This document shows positions 37,232 to 46,058 of a DNA stretch of 64,000 nt, in pieces. The first letter of the stretch is position 1. Each line of letters begins with the position of its first letter. A program made the translations under genes and the position numbers. The stretch covers positions 620,001-684,000 of the forward strand of contig CAWAEC010000006.1 of the NCBI GenBank assembly GCA_963781155.1, written 5' to 3'. The notes under the pieces were generated by a model. That model had not been told where the DNA came from. It made no database searches and saw only the letters and a list, made by a program, of their open reading frames with translations. The DNA is from PALSA-693 sp963781155 (GTDB taxonomy: Bacteria; Actinomycetota; Acidimicrobiia; Acidimicrobiales; Palsa-688).

Positions 37232-38083
37232 ATGAACCCGGCCCGGGTCATCGTGGTGTCCGACAGCCACTTGTCACCAAGGGCGGAGGACGCCGAGGCC
37301 AACTGGTCGGCTGTGGTGGCTCATGTTGCCGCCGCCGTGCCTGATCTGGTCATTCACCTCGGCGATCTATCACTCGACGGTGCAGGCGACCCCGAGGATC
37401 TACGTTATGGCCGAGCCCAGCTCGACCGGCTGCCGGTCCCGTGGCTGGCGGTACCTGGCAATCACGACATTGGCGACAACCCGTCACCGGTTACGCCTGC
37501 GGCCGCTGTCGTGGATCCCGACCGCTGCCGTCGCTGGATCGATCTGCTCGGCGCCGACCACTGGTCGGTCGAGCTGGGCGGGTGGAACGTGGTGGCGGTC
37601 AACGCCCAGCTCTTCGGGTCCGGAATGCCCGAGGAAGCCGAACAGTGGGACTGGTTATCGGGCCAACTGCAACAGCACATTGCCGGCCAGCCGATCGCGC
37701 TGGTCACCCATAAGCCACTGCTCGCGGGGGCTCAGGAACTGGCGGACGCTCCACCCTATCGGTTCGTTCCCCCGCGGGAGCGCCGGCGCCTGAGCCAGCT
37801 GTTTCTCGACAGTCCGCCGGCCCTCGAGCTGGTCCTGAGCGGGCATGTGCACCAGTACCGGGTCCTGGACCTTGGTGACGTCGCTCACGTGTGGGCTCCG
37901 ACCACCTGGGCGGTCCTGCCAGACGACGCGCAGCCAACGTTTGGCATCAAACGGTGCGGGGCGGTGGCGATGGAGCTCGCGGAGGCGGCGTTCATGCAGA
38001 CGCTCATCGAACCGGTCGGCACCCGCCAGCTGACCATCGGCCATAACACGTCGGATCCGTATTCCCTTGACGGACATCGCTGA
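37232..38083 (+). CDS. Calcineurin-like metallophosphoesterase
   Basis: 283 residues with all five family motifs: DSH (9-11, in VVSDSHLS), GDLS, VPGNHD, THKPLL and SGHVHQYR. These coordinate two metals. It resembles cyclic-nucleotide phosphodiesterase-like members (Icc/CpdA type), but the substrate cannot be fixed from sequence. Confidence 0.86.
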   Translation: MNPARVIVVSDSHLSPRAEDAEANWSAVVAHVAAAVPDLVIHLGDLSLDGAGDPEDLRYGRAQLDRLPVPWLAVPGNHDIGDNPSPVTPAAAVVDPDRCRRWIDLLGADHWSVELGGWNVVAVNAQLFGSGMPEEAEQWDWLSGQLQQHIAGQPIALVTHKPLLAGAQELADAPPYRFVPPRERRRLSQLFLDSPPALELVLSGHVHQYRVLDLGDVAHVWAPTTWAVLPDDAQPTFGIKRCGAVAMELAEAAFMQTLIEPVGTRQLTIGHNTSDPYSLDGHR

Positions 38084-38131
38084 CCAGGCCTTGTGCGCCC
38101 GCAGCCCCCTTTGCAGTAGCGGAGTCCTGGC

Positions 38132-38398
38132 GTGAGTCGTGTTGACCCGGGCCGTCTCGCTGACCTCGAGGATGTCCTCAACGAGGTTCGGTCCTGGGAT
38201 GGAGTGGATGACCGCGGCGCGGGGACCTTTTATCTGCGTAGGAAACCGTTCCTGCATTTTCACGCCGGCCGCGATAGTCGCCGCGCCGATGTCCGGGGCG
38301 CCGACGGTTGGCTGGAAATCGACCTTCCGGAGCCCGCCCGTGCGGCGGTCAAGCGCCATCTGCTTTCCGTCCTGCGTGACGAGCGCGCACTTCGCTGA
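38132..38398 (+). CDS. Small conserved hypothetical protein
   Basis: 88 residues from a GTG. The core RGAGTFYLRRKPFLHFHAGR and the ending LSVLRDERALR fit a small actinobacterial family of unknown function; no membrane segment. It starts 48 bp after the phosphoesterase gene and is likely in the same transcript. Confidence 0.55.
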   Translation: MSRVDPGRLADLEDVLNEVRSWDGVDDRGAGTFYLRRKPFLHFHAGRDSRRADVRGADGWLEIDLPEPARAAVKRHLLSVLRDERALR

Positions 38399-38626
38399 CC
38401 GTGCCACCCGGGACTCTCTCGATGCATGAGCATGACTCTCGTGTCCTTTAGCTAAAAACTCGGGCCCATTCTCGCCACTTTGGACCGAGAAGTACCCAGC
38501 GCGTCGATTTCGGTGCAGAAGTGAGCACGGCGTCCTGAAGTCGCCGCCCCAGGGGAACCGATCGGCAGCCTGGCGTCGTCGTAGCTGCCACAGGACACAA
38601 CACGGACGCAGAGGTGGAGGTGGAGG

Positions 38627-39745
38627 GTGCGACGGTGCTTCGCAGTTGTCGTGGTGGCTGCCGGATTCGCGATTTGCCTGGGCGTCGCGCCCGCCGCCTA
38701 CGCTTGCGGTGGGCTGGTGGCTCCCAACGGGGCGGTCAAGCTCCTGCAGACCACCACCCTGGTGGCCTATCACGATAGGGTCGAGCACTACGTCACTTCG
38801 TTTGAGTACGCAGGCGGAGGCGGCCAGTTCGGATCGATCATTCCTTTGCCCGGGGTTCCCACGTCGGTGAGTCGAGGCGGCAGCTGGACGCTGCAGCGCC
38901 TGGAGCTCGAGGTGCATCCACCGGCCCCCGTCCGTATCGAGACGGACGAACCGGCGGCGGCCTCGGCGGGCCCGGCGCAGGTGATCCTGCGCACGACGGT
39001 GGACGCCCTCGACATCACCGTGCTGAAGGGGGGCGGCCCCGCAGTCACGGCCTGGGTGCGCCAGCACGGCTTTGCGATCAGCCGAGGCCTGCCGGCCATG
39101 CTCGACTTCTACGCTCAACGAAGCCCCATCTTCCTGACGGCGACTTTTGATGCGACCGCGGAGGCGGCCCGCGGCCTTCACCAGGGGGACGGGACCCCCG
39201 TGCAGATCACCATTCCCACCGCTAATCCGTGGGTTCCACTGCACATCCTGTCGCTCGCCAAAGACGCCGACGATGTGGTCACCGCCGACATTTTCATGCT
39301 CACGGACCGCCGGCCTGCCTTGTTGAGCGGTCCCGGGGTGCGGCTGTTGCAGAGCCGGCCCGCCGAAGCGTCGCTGCTCAACGACCTCCGCTCCAACCGG
39401 GGTATGGATTGGATCGCTCCATCCGGCTGGTTGTCCTATCTCACCGTGGACGCCCCTGCTGCCAGTTTGGACTACGACCTCGCTGCAGACGTTTCCGGCT
39501 CAGGGCGGCCTTCGCTCAGCGCGGCCGCGCTGCCCCCCAATCTCCCTCGGAACCTCCTGACCCCCACCGGCTCCCTGAGGGCGAACGTCAGCACATCAGC
39601 CGTCCGGGACCCACGGAGGACGCCGTGGTGGCGGAGCACCCAAGCAATGGCCCTGGGCCTAGCCGTCGCCATAGCCATAGCCATAGCCGTGGCAATGGCC
39701 GCGATCCAGACCCTCAGAGCTTCTCGGTCCCCTCGAACGCGATGA
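38627..39745 (+). CDS. DUF2330 family exported membrane-anchored protein
   Basis: 372 residues. A signal peptide (VVVVAAGFAICLGVAPAAYA) precedes CGGLVAPNG, the start of DUF2330, whose domain runs to about residue 290; a C-terminal membrane helix (ALGLAVAIAIAIAVAMA) and a basic tail anchor it. It is thus displayed on the outside of the membrane. Function is unknown. Its last 32 bp overlap the end of the convergent gene at 39714. Confidence 0.8.
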   Translation: MRRCFAVVVVAAGFAICLGVAPAAYACGGLVAPNGAVKLLQTTTLVAYHDRVEHYVTSFEYAGGGGQFGSIIPLPGVPTSVSRGGSWTLQRLELEVHPPAPVRIETDEPAAASAGPAQVILRTTVDALDITVLKGGGPAVTAWVRQHGFAISRGLPAMLDFYAQRSPIFLTATFDATAEAARGLHQGDGTPVQITIPTANPWVPLHILSLAKDADDVVTADIFMLTDRRPALLSGPGVRLLQSRPAEASLLNDLRSNRGMDWIAPSGWLSYLTVDAPAASLDYDLAADVSGSGRPSLSAAALPPNLPRNLLTPTGSLRANVSTSAVRDPRRTPWWRSTQAMALGLAVAIAIAIAVAMAAIQTLRASRSPRTR

Positions 39746-40448
39746 CGTCCGGCCGCGAGACGTAGCGGAGGCGCGGCAGGGTGACCTGGCCGACCGCGAT
39801 GGTCGCAGAGACCGCATAGCCCGGCTGCAGCAAAGGCTGGTTCCACGCGTCGCCGTCAAAGGTGACCAGACGCGGGTGAACCCGCTCGACCCTGCGCAAG
39901 TCGTATTCGGGTTCCACCTGGACCAGTCGCAGGCCGCGGGGCGTGGCGGCCAGTGTGGTGCTCACTGAGAACTGCACGTCACCCGGGTCGAGCGGGTCAG
40001 GGTCGAGACCAACGACGTGGGCGATGACTGTTTCGTCACGCTCGATCACCAGCTCCGCCCGGTCGTAGGAGCGGCGCAGCCGCACCGCGCCGGATACCGC
40101 CGGGAATCCCCATCCAGAAGCCAGGGCGGAGGCGGCCCCTGGATTGTCGATGATGCAACCCACCACGAATCCTCGGGGCCGGACTCCGCTGCGGCACGAG
40201 ACGCGAGCCTGTGCGACCGAAAAAGGTCCCCACTCGCTGTCTGGTACTCGCCACGTCAGCAGGACGAGCAATGGCGGGGTGGTCGGGTGCAATGCGGGCG
40301 GGAGCATCGCCGACCGACAGGAGTACGGCAGCTCGAATGTCGCCTGCAGGATTTCGACGTCGGCCCAGCCAACCGCCTCCACACCCAACGACGCCATCCT
40401 CGGCGCTCGGCTGGCCAAGGTGTCCAGATCGGCCGTGCCGCTCAACAT
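39714..40448 (-). CDS. Acetoacetate decarboxylase-like fold protein lacking the Schiff-base lysine
   Basis: 244 residues resembling the ADC superfamily (LPPALHPTTPPLLVLLTWRV; GWGFPAVSGAVRLRRS). In genuine acetoacetate decarboxylases the segment after GFPK carries the catalytic Lys; here the sequence reads GFPAV, so decarboxylation through that Lys is unlikely. The start overlaps the end of the LLM oxidoreductase gene by 7 bp, hence the two are translationally coupled and may act on the same compound. Confidence 0.66.
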   Translation of the reverse strand: MLSGTADLDTLASRAPRMASLGVEAVGWADVEILQATFELPYSCRSAMLPPALHPTTPPLLVLLTWRVPDSEWGPFSVAQARVSCRSGVRPRGFVVGCIIDNPGAASALASGWGFPAVSGAVRLRRSYDRAELVIERDETVIAHVVGLDPDPLDPGDVQFSVSTTLAATPRGLRLVQVEPEYDLRRVERVHPRLVTFDGDAWNQPLLQPGYAVSATIAVGQVTLPRLRYVSRPDVIAFEGTEKL

Positions 40449-41602
40449 GTCGTAGTCTGCGACGACGAGGACCGGTCCGAAGCCGACGCACTCGACGATC
40501 CGGCCACTCCCGGCCCGGTTGACCGGTCACGAAACTTCGGCATGACCTGGTCGGCAAACAGTCGGAAGCTGTCGAGGACCTCCTCTTGGAGAATTGTCTC
40601 GCAGGTATTGACGATGAAGTTGATCCCGGTCACGCCGATGGACTCCCAGCGCTGGATGACAGACACCAGGCGATCTGGATCACCCACCCCGATTCCTTCG
40701 GGGATGCTGCGGGGATCACCTGGACCGGAGCGGTCGGCCGCGTTGCCCGGAGCCAGGTTCCCCAGTGATTGGTAGGCGCGTGTGGGATATGCCTCGCGGG
40801 TCCAGAGCAGATGCGAGTTCGTCAGACCAAACAGATTCACCATGCGCATCCCGGTCTCCGCCGCCTTCTCGGCATCCTCGTGGCAGTAGAGATAGTTGAG
40901 GGTGGTTACCTGGTCGTTGACGACAGAGCTGACCGGCTCGCAGTTCTGCACCCGCTGGTGGTAGGCGCGGGTGCGGTGCTCCTGCTCGGCGTATCCCGCG
41001 GCGGCCACCCCGAGGCAGCCCAACCCCCGGTCGGCCGCGTCCAGCTCCGTGCCCGGGCTGGTGACCGTGACCCACAGGGGCGGATGCGGTTTCTGCACGG
41101 GTTTAGGAAGCACGTTTCGCTCGGGCATCGAAAAGGACCGGCCCTCGTAGCCAAACGGGTCGTCGGCCCAAAGGCGAGGGAGAACACGAACGAACTCGTC
41201 CCACGTCTTCTTGGTGTCATCGGGATCGACGCCAAATCCGCCGAGCTCGGTCCAGGTGGAGGAGCGCGCCGTACCGAACTCCAGTCGGCCATTGGAGACG
41301 ATGTCCAGGGCGGCGGCCCGCTCGGCCACCCGGACCGGGTGGTTGATTTCCGGAACGCAAACCACGGCGCCGTGACCGACCCGAATCCGGTGGGTTTGGG
41401 CGGCTACGGCGGCCAGCACCACTTCAGGGGCGGAACAGTGTGAGTATTCCTCGAGGAAATGGTGCTCGACGCACCACACCCAATCGAAACCAAGTTCGTC
41501 GGCCAGCCGGGCCTGCGCCAACGCGTGGTGATACACCATTCGCTCGATCCCGGAGCCAAACGGCCTTGGAGTCGACAGCTCGAAGAAGATCCCGAATCGC
41601 AC
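40442..41602 (-). CDS. LLM-class flavin or F420-dependent oxidoreductase (luciferase-like)
   Basis: 386 residues with the luciferase-like TIM barrel: RFGIFFELSTPRPF at the start, DWVWCVEHHFLEEYSHC, HRIRVGHGAVVCVP and GRLEFGTARSS. The length and EHHF motif fit the FMN/F420-using LLM group. It probably hydroxylates or oxidises a hydrophobic substrate, with the ADC-like protein encoded next to it. Confidence 0.86.
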   Translation of the reverse strand: MRFGIFFELSTPRPFGSGIERMVYHHALAQARLADELGFDWVWCVEHHFLEEYSHCSAPEVVLAAVAAQTHRIRVGHGAVVCVPEINHPVRVAERAAALDIVSNGRLEFGTARSSTWTELGGFGVDPDDTKKTWDEFVRVLPRLWADDPFGYEGRSFSMPERNVLPKPVQKPHPPLWVTVTSPGTELDAADRGLGCLGVAAAGYAEQEHRTRAYHQRVQNCEPVSSVVNDQVTTLNYLYCHEDAEKAAETGMRMVNLFGLTNSHLLWTREAYPTRAYQSLGNLAPGNAADRSGPGDPRSIPEGIGVGDPDRLVSVIQRWESIGVTGINFIVNTCETILQEEVLDSFRLFADQVMPKFRDRSTGPGVAGSSSASASDRSSSSQTTTC

Positions 41603-41625
41603 GGGCTATGTGTAGCACCAGCAGG

Positions 41626-43143
41626 CTAGGAAGACGTCTTCAGGGCCAGGTACTTGATGTCGAGGTACTCCTCGATGCCCTCCCGACCACCTTCTCGTCC
41701 GAATCCCGATTGCTTCACCCCTCCAAACGGGGCGGCGGGGTTCGAAACCACACCCTGATTCAGTCCGACCATGCCGGCCTTGATGCCCTCGGCCACCCGG
41801 ACGGCTCGGTCCAGGTCGGCCGTGTAGGTGTAGGCGACGAGGCCGTACTCCGTGCCGTTCGCCGCGGTCACCGCCTCCTGCTCGGTCTCGAAGGAGACGA
41901 CGGGTGCCACCGGTCCGAAGATCTCCTCCCGCAGCAGGTTGGCGTTGTCAGGAACTGGAAAAAGGACGGTCGGTTCGAAGAAATAGCCCGGTTTGCCCGG
42001 CGCACCCCCGCCGCACAGGACCCGGGCGCCCTTCGCCACTGCGTCGTCAACCAACTCCTGAACCTTGCGCCGCTGGTTTTCGTCGATCAACGGGCCGACC
42101 TGGACGCCTTCACTGCTGCCTCGGCCCACCTTGAGTGAGCCCATGCGCTCCGCCAGGCGTGCCGCAAACTCTTCGGCGATCGGGCGCTCCACGTAGAAGC
42201 GGTTGGCGGAGGTGCACGCTTCCCCGCCGTTGCGCATCTTTGCCAGCAGGGCTCCCTCCACGGCGGCCTCGAGGTCGCTGTCCGCGAAGACGAGGAAGGG
42301 GGCGTTGCCGCCCAGTTCCATCGACACGCGCAGTACCTGGTCGGCTGAGGCAGCAATGAGCAGTTTGCCCACTTCGGTCGACCCCGTGAACGACAGCTTC
42401 CGCAGCCTCGGATCAGCGATGAGTGGCGCCGTCGTGGCGCTCGACTTCGACGTGGTGATCACATTGAGTACTCCCGGCGGCAGACCGGCGTCGATCAGGA
42501 TCTGAGCCAGGGCCAGCGAGGAGAGCGGTGTGAGCGCCGCCGGTTTGAGGACCATGGTGCACCCCGCGGCAATTGCCGGGCCGATCTTGCGGGTGCCCAT
42601 GGCCATCGGGAAGTTCCACGGGGTGATGAACAGCGCCGGCCCGACCGGCTGCCGCATGACAATGATCCGGCTGCCACCCCCCGGCGCGACCCGGTAGTCG
42701 CCGCTGATGCGCACCGCCTCCTCGGAATACCAGCGGAAGAACTCGGCTGCGTAGGCGATCTCCGTCCGGGACTCCGCGAGCGGTTTGCCCATTTCGAGGG
42801 TCATCAGGAGCGCCAGATCGCCGGCGCTCGTGGTGAGGGCCTCAAAGGCCCGCCGCAGGATCTCGCCTCGCTCTCTCGGCGGCGTCGCGGCCCAGCCGGG
42901 CTGGGCCCGGTCGGCCGCATCCAGTGCGGCCAGGGCGTCGTCAGCGTTGCCGTCGGCCACGCTCACCAGGGTTTTGCCAGTGGCCGGGTCCTCGACCGGC
43001 AGTGTCAGCCCCCCCGCCGCGGGGCGCCAGGCGCCGTCGATCAGCAGTTCCGTGGGGACAGCACCGAGGACCCGGCGCTCCTCGGCCTCCTCCTTGTCTG
43101 GAGGCCGCTGGTCCGGGTAGTGCTGAGCGGTGGTGTCACTCAT
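41626..43143 (-). CDS. gabD: Aldehyde dehydrogenase, succinate-semialdehyde dehydrogenase type
   Basis: 505 residues. Catalytic residues are Glu276 (SMELGGNAPF) and Cys310 (NGGEACTSANR); FTGSTEVGK is the cofactor loop. The sequence pattern (TLEMGKPLAES; NPAAPFGGVKQSGFGREGG) is that of GabD-like enzymes oxidising succinate semialdehyde with NAD(P)+. The stop of the DUF2630 gene overlaps its start by 4 bp. The gene symbol is by family resemblance only. Confidence 0.84.
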   Translation of the reverse strand: MSDTTAQHYPDQRPPDKEEAEERRVLGAVPTELLIDGAWRPAAGGLTLPVEDPATGKTLVSVADGNADDALAALDAADRAQPGWAATPPRERGEILRRAFEALTTSAGDLALLMTLEMGKPLAESRTEIAYAAEFFRWYSEEAVRISGDYRVAPGGGSRIIVMRQPVGPALFITPWNFPMAMGTRKIGPAIAAGCTMVLKPAALTPLSSLALAQILIDAGLPPGVLNVITTSKSSATTAPLIADPRLRKLSFTGSTEVGKLLIAASADQVLRVSMELGGNAPFLVFADSDLEAAVEGALLAKMRNGGEACTSANRFYVERPIAEEFAARLAERMGSLKVGRGSSEGVQVGPLIDENQRRKVQELVDDAVAKGARVLCGGGAPGKPGYFFEPTVLFPVPDNANLLREEIFGPVAPVVSFETEQEAVTAANGTEYGLVAYTYTADLDRAVRVAEGIKAGMVGLNQGVVSNPAAPFGGVKQSGFGREGGREGIEEYLDIKYLALKTSS

Positions 43144-43382
43144 TGCTGGTAGTGCTCCACGACCTCACCAGAGCGGACTTCGGCCTCGGCCGGGTCGTGG
43201 CCGGAGTGACGGCGAGCCCGTCGTTGCCGGAGCAGGTCCCAGCACTGGTCGAGCTGGACCTCGATGGCGTCCAGTCGTTGTCGCTCCTGCTCGGTCAGAT
43301 CCCGCTCGCCATGGTCCCGTTCCAGGTGGTGCTCCTCGGTTACCAGGTTGTCGATCTGCTGTGCGATCTCTGCGTCGTTCAT
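43140..43382 (-). CDS. DUF2630 family small protein
   Basis: 80 residues, helical and charged: EIAQQIDNLVTEEHHLERDH followed by LTEQERQRLDAIEVQLDQCW and LLRQRRARR. This is the actinobacterial DUF2630 family of unknown function, usually about this length. Its stop overlaps the gabD-like start (ATGA), indicating coupling. It is divergent from the sigma factor gene. Confidence 0.82.
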   Translation of the reverse strand: MNDAEIAQQIDNLVTEEHHLERDHGERDLTEQERQRLDAIEVQLDQCWDLLRQRRARRHSGHDPAEAEVRSGEVVEHYQQ

Positions 43383-43404
43383 TGAGGTCTCCTACCCATG
43401 GTGT

Positions 43405-43450
43405 GCCCATTGTCACAGTCGTAACCTGGCCGGTCCTGGCATAATGCCGG
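43405..43450 (+). promoter_or_regulatory. Candidate promoter of the sigma factor gene
   Basis: TTGTCA (43409-43414) and CATAAT (43439-43444) lie in the gap before the sigma factor gene. The CATAAT box is a fair -10; the distance to TTGTCA is too long (24 bp) for an ordinary pair, so only the -10 is suggested. A transcript from here would start upstream of the ATG at 43477, favouring that start over the ATG at 43444. Confidence 0.25.
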
Positions 43451-43476
43451 GCCTTCCGTGGTTATTTCACTATGCA

Positions 43477-44406
43477 ATGAAGCAAGCTCCTTCGTACTCT
43501 CCTGATCTCCTTGGCCTGTATCTCGACGAAGCGGGCAGTTTCCCTCTGCTCACCAAAGCCGACGAGATGCGACTCGGCCAGATTATCCAGCAGGGCCAGG
43601 TTGCCCAGGCTGTCCTCGACAGCGATGAGGCACTGACCCCCAAGCAGCGGCGCGAGCTGCGAAAGCAGATCGCAGAGGCCGCGGAAGCGACCACCGAGTT
43701 CATCAACGCCAACCTGAGGCTGGTGGTTTCCGTAGCCCGCAAGTACCAGTGGTCGGGACTGCCGCTCGGCGACCTGATCCAGGAGGGCAACCTGGGTCTC
43801 ATCCACGCCGTCGAGAAGTTTGACTGGCGCAAGGGCTTCAAGTTCTCGACCTACGCCACGTGGTGGATCCGGCAATCGATCGGCCGGGCCGTGGAAAATA
43901 CTGCTCATACCGTGCGGGTCCCGGCCCATGTGGGCGACGAAATCCGGCGGGCCCGCCGCTTGCAAGCGGAGATGGAACTCCGGCTGGGGCGTCCTCCGAC
44001 GCTGCTGGAGCTCGCAGAGGCTCTCGGCACGACCGAGGCGGTGCTGTCCGAGTTGTTCCGGTATGACACCGACCCCATGAGCCTTGATGTGGCCGTGGGT
44101 GAGGACGGTGACACCAGTCTCGGTGACCTGGTGGTCAATCGCACGGCCGAGTCGCCGTTCGAGGCGGTTGCCAGCAGCATGCTGCCCGAGGAGGTCGCCC
44201 GGTTCCTGGACCGGCTCTCCGACGAGGAGCGTCAGGTGCTCGAACTGCGGTACGGGTTGGACCGGGGCGAGCCGCGGACGCAGGGAGAGGTGGGCCAGGC
44301 CTTGCAGCTGACGGCTGAGCGGGTTCGCCGCATCGAGCGCGATGCGCTCGGCAAGTTGCGGCGCCAGCTCGCCGGCGGGGATGCGCACGACCTGCTTGCC
44401 AGCTGA
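43477..44406 (+). CDS. RNA polymerase sigma factor, sigma-70 family (primary-like, short)
   Basis: 309 residues. Region 1.2 (YSPDLLGLYLDEAGSFPLLT), region 2 (NANLRLVVSVARKYQWSGLP and LIQEGNLGLIHAVEKFDWRK), 2.4 (FSTYATWWIRQSIGRAVEN), region 3 and region 4 (EERQVLELRYGLD; RVRRIERDALGKLR) are all present, but region 1.1 is absent. This is the size of group 2 sigma factors of actinobacteria (SigB/HrdD-like), which act in stationary phase or stress. The ATG at 43444 would add 11 residues. Confidence 0.9.
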   Translation: MKQAPSYSPDLLGLYLDEAGSFPLLTKADEMRLGQIIQQGQVAQAVLDSDEALTPKQRRELRKQIAEAAEATTEFINANLRLVVSVARKYQWSGLPLGDLIQEGNLGLIHAVEKFDWRKGFKFSTYATWWIRQSIGRAVENTAHTVRVPAHVGDEIRRARRLQAEMELRLGRPPTLLELAEALGTTEAVLSELFRYDTDPMSLDVAVGEDGDTSLGDLVVNRTAESPFEAVASSMLPEEVARFLDRLSDEERQVLELRYGLDRGEPRTQGEVGQALQLTAERVRRIERDALGKLRRQLAGGDAHDLLAS

Positions 44407-44423
44407 CGCGTAGCCTCAGCACT

Positions 44424-45812
44424 GTGTCGGAAGGTCCGCGCGTACGTATCGCGCCCTCGCCCACCGGGTACTTCCATGTCGGCACAGGTCGTACCGCCCT
44501 GTTCAACTGGTTGTACGCCCGGCAGCACGGGGGCACCTTTATCCTCCGCATCGAGGACACGGACGCCACCAGGAACCGTCCCGAGCACATCGACGGGATA
44601 CTGAGGGCCCTGGAGTGGTTGGGACTGGATTGGGACGAAGGTCCGTACTTCCAGTCCCAGCGAGGCCCGCTCTATGCCGAGGCCATCGACAAGCTGTTGG
44701 CGTCCGGTGCCGCCTACGGCTGCGACTGCGCGCCCGACGCGGCGGCAGAGCGGGCCCGCCAGGAGGGCCGCAAGACACCGGGTTACGACGGCTTTTGCCG
44801 CGACCGTGGCCTGCAGCCGGGGCCGGGTCGCCTGATCAGGTTCCGGACGCCCGACAGCGGGCAGACCAGTTTCGACGACGTGATTCGTGGCACGGTGACA
44901 GTCGACAACGCCACGGTTGAGGACTTCTCGATACGCAAGTCCAATGGAGACCCCCTCTTCATCCTGGCCAACGTCGTGGACGACGCCGACATGCGCATAA
45001 CCCATGTCATTCGTGGCGAGGACCACGTCACCAACACCATCAAGGCGGTCCTGCTCTGGCGGGCCCTTGGCTATGGGCCGCTGCCGGTGTTCGCCCACCT
45101 TCCCCTCCTGCTCAACGACGCCCGCAAGAAGCTTTCCAAGCGCCGCGACAAGGTCGCGGTCGAGGACTACCGGGACGAGGGCTATCTCTCAGAGGCGATG
45201 CGCAACTATCTCGCCCTGCTCGGCTGGTCACCGGGGGACAACCGGGAGATCCTGACCCTGGACGAGCTTGTCGCCGAGTTTCGCCTCGAGGACGTCAAGA
45301 GCGCGGGCGCGATCTTCGACGAGCGGAAGTTGCAGGCGGTGAATTCCGAATATCTTCGGGCCCTTCCCACTTCGGAGTTCGTGGCGCGTTCCCAGGAATG
45401 GCTGCGCACCCGCTGGGAGCCCCTGGCGCTCCAGGTACAGGAACGCGCCCGCACGATGGCTGACGTATACGCCCTGACCGGGTTCCTCTACCTGCCCACC
45501 CTGGTGGTGGACCCGCAAGACTGGGAGCGCGGTGTGCGACGCTACCCCGCGTTTGGGGCCGTCCTGGCTGCCGCCGCCAACCGGTATGCCGACCTCCAGG
45601 ATTGGACCGCACCGGCAATCCACGACGCCACTGTGGCCGCCGGGGAGGACGCGGGCGTCCCGCAGGCTCGCCAGGCGCAAGCGCCCATCCGACTGGCGGT
45701 GATGGGGCGCGAGGTCGGGCTGCCCCTGTGGGAGTCGCTGCAGACCCTGGGCCGGGACCAGACTCTGGCTCGTCTGCGGGAGGCCACGGCCCGGCTCGCA
45801 GCCGAGCATTGA
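44424..45812 (+). CDS. gltX: Glutamyl-tRNA synthetase
   Basis: 462 residues from a GTG. Class I signatures: PSPTGYFHVG (11-20, HIGH-like) and KLSKR (236-240, KMSKS-like); IEDTDATRNR, GEDHVTNTI and the C-terminal helical anticodon-binding domain complete the family. It charges tRNA-Glu (and in many actinobacteria also tRNA-Gln, later amidated). The tRNA-Gln gene follows 53 bp downstream, a fitting neighbour. Confidence 0.93.
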   Translation: MSEGPRVRIAPSPTGYFHVGTGRTALFNWLYARQHGGTFILRIEDTDATRNRPEHIDGILRALEWLGLDWDEGPYFQSQRGPLYAEAIDKLLASGAAYGCDCAPDAAAERARQEGRKTPGYDGFCRDRGLQPGPGRLIRFRTPDSGQTSFDDVIRGTVTVDNATVEDFSIRKSNGDPLFILANVVDDADMRITHVIRGEDHVTNTIKAVLLWRALGYGPLPVFAHLPLLLNDARKKLSKRRDKVAVEDYRDEGYLSEAMRNYLALLGWSPGDNREILTLDELVAEFRLEDVKSAGAIFDERKLQAVNSEYLRALPTSEFVARSQEWLRTRWEPLALQVQERARTMADVYALTGFLYLPTLVVDPQDWERGVRRYPAFGAVLAAAANRYADLQDWTAPAIHDATVAAGEDAGVPQARQAQAPIRLAVMGREVGLPLWESLQTLGRDQTLARLREATARLAAEH

Positions 45813-45865
45813 CGACGCCGGCGGTCGCGACACGTCGCCACGGCGGCTAACATCTGCCCCGCCCT

Positions 45866-45937
45866 TCGGGGGTGGTGTAATCGGCAACACAGCAGGTTCT
45901 GGCCCTGCCATTGGGGGTTCGAGTCCTCCCCCCCGAG
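45866..45937 (+). tRNA. tRNA-Gln (CTG)
   Basis: 72 nt folding as a complete cloverleaf: acceptor TCGGGGG (45866-45872) with CCCCCGA (45930-45936), D stem GTG/CAC, anticodon stem GCAGG/CCTGC (45892-45896, 45904-45908) with loop TTCTGGC, and T stem GGGGG/CCTCC around TTCGAGT. The anticodon is CTG (45899-45901). CCA is not encoded. The integrase of an accessory region begins right after it, so its 3' half is the probable attachment site. Confidence 0.93.
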
Positions 45938-46058
45938 CTTCGCTCCCGCAGAGAATCCGCAGGTCACGGGCCTGCGGGACTCGTCGGGGATGGCATGAAG
46001 TGCAGGCCCTGGTTCCAAAGTGGTTCCAAGAGCGACGGGGACGCCGGAAGGGTTCGAG
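45938..46058 (+). promoter_or_regulatory. Attachment-site flank with hairpin and paired direct repeats
   Basis: Behind the tRNA is a hairpin CCGCAGG/CCTGCGG (45957-45963 with 45971-45977) and the nonamer TGGTTCCAA twice, at 46010-46018 and 46021-46029, spaced 11 bp, about one helical turn. Paired repeats next to an integrase gene and a tRNA attachment site are what arm-type integrase or excisionase sites look like. This role is inference. Confidence 0.4.

Noticed and set aside
37655..39244. 529-codon minus-strand frame
   Set aside because: Spans two plus-strand genes (phosphoesterase and DUF2330) and has no family features.
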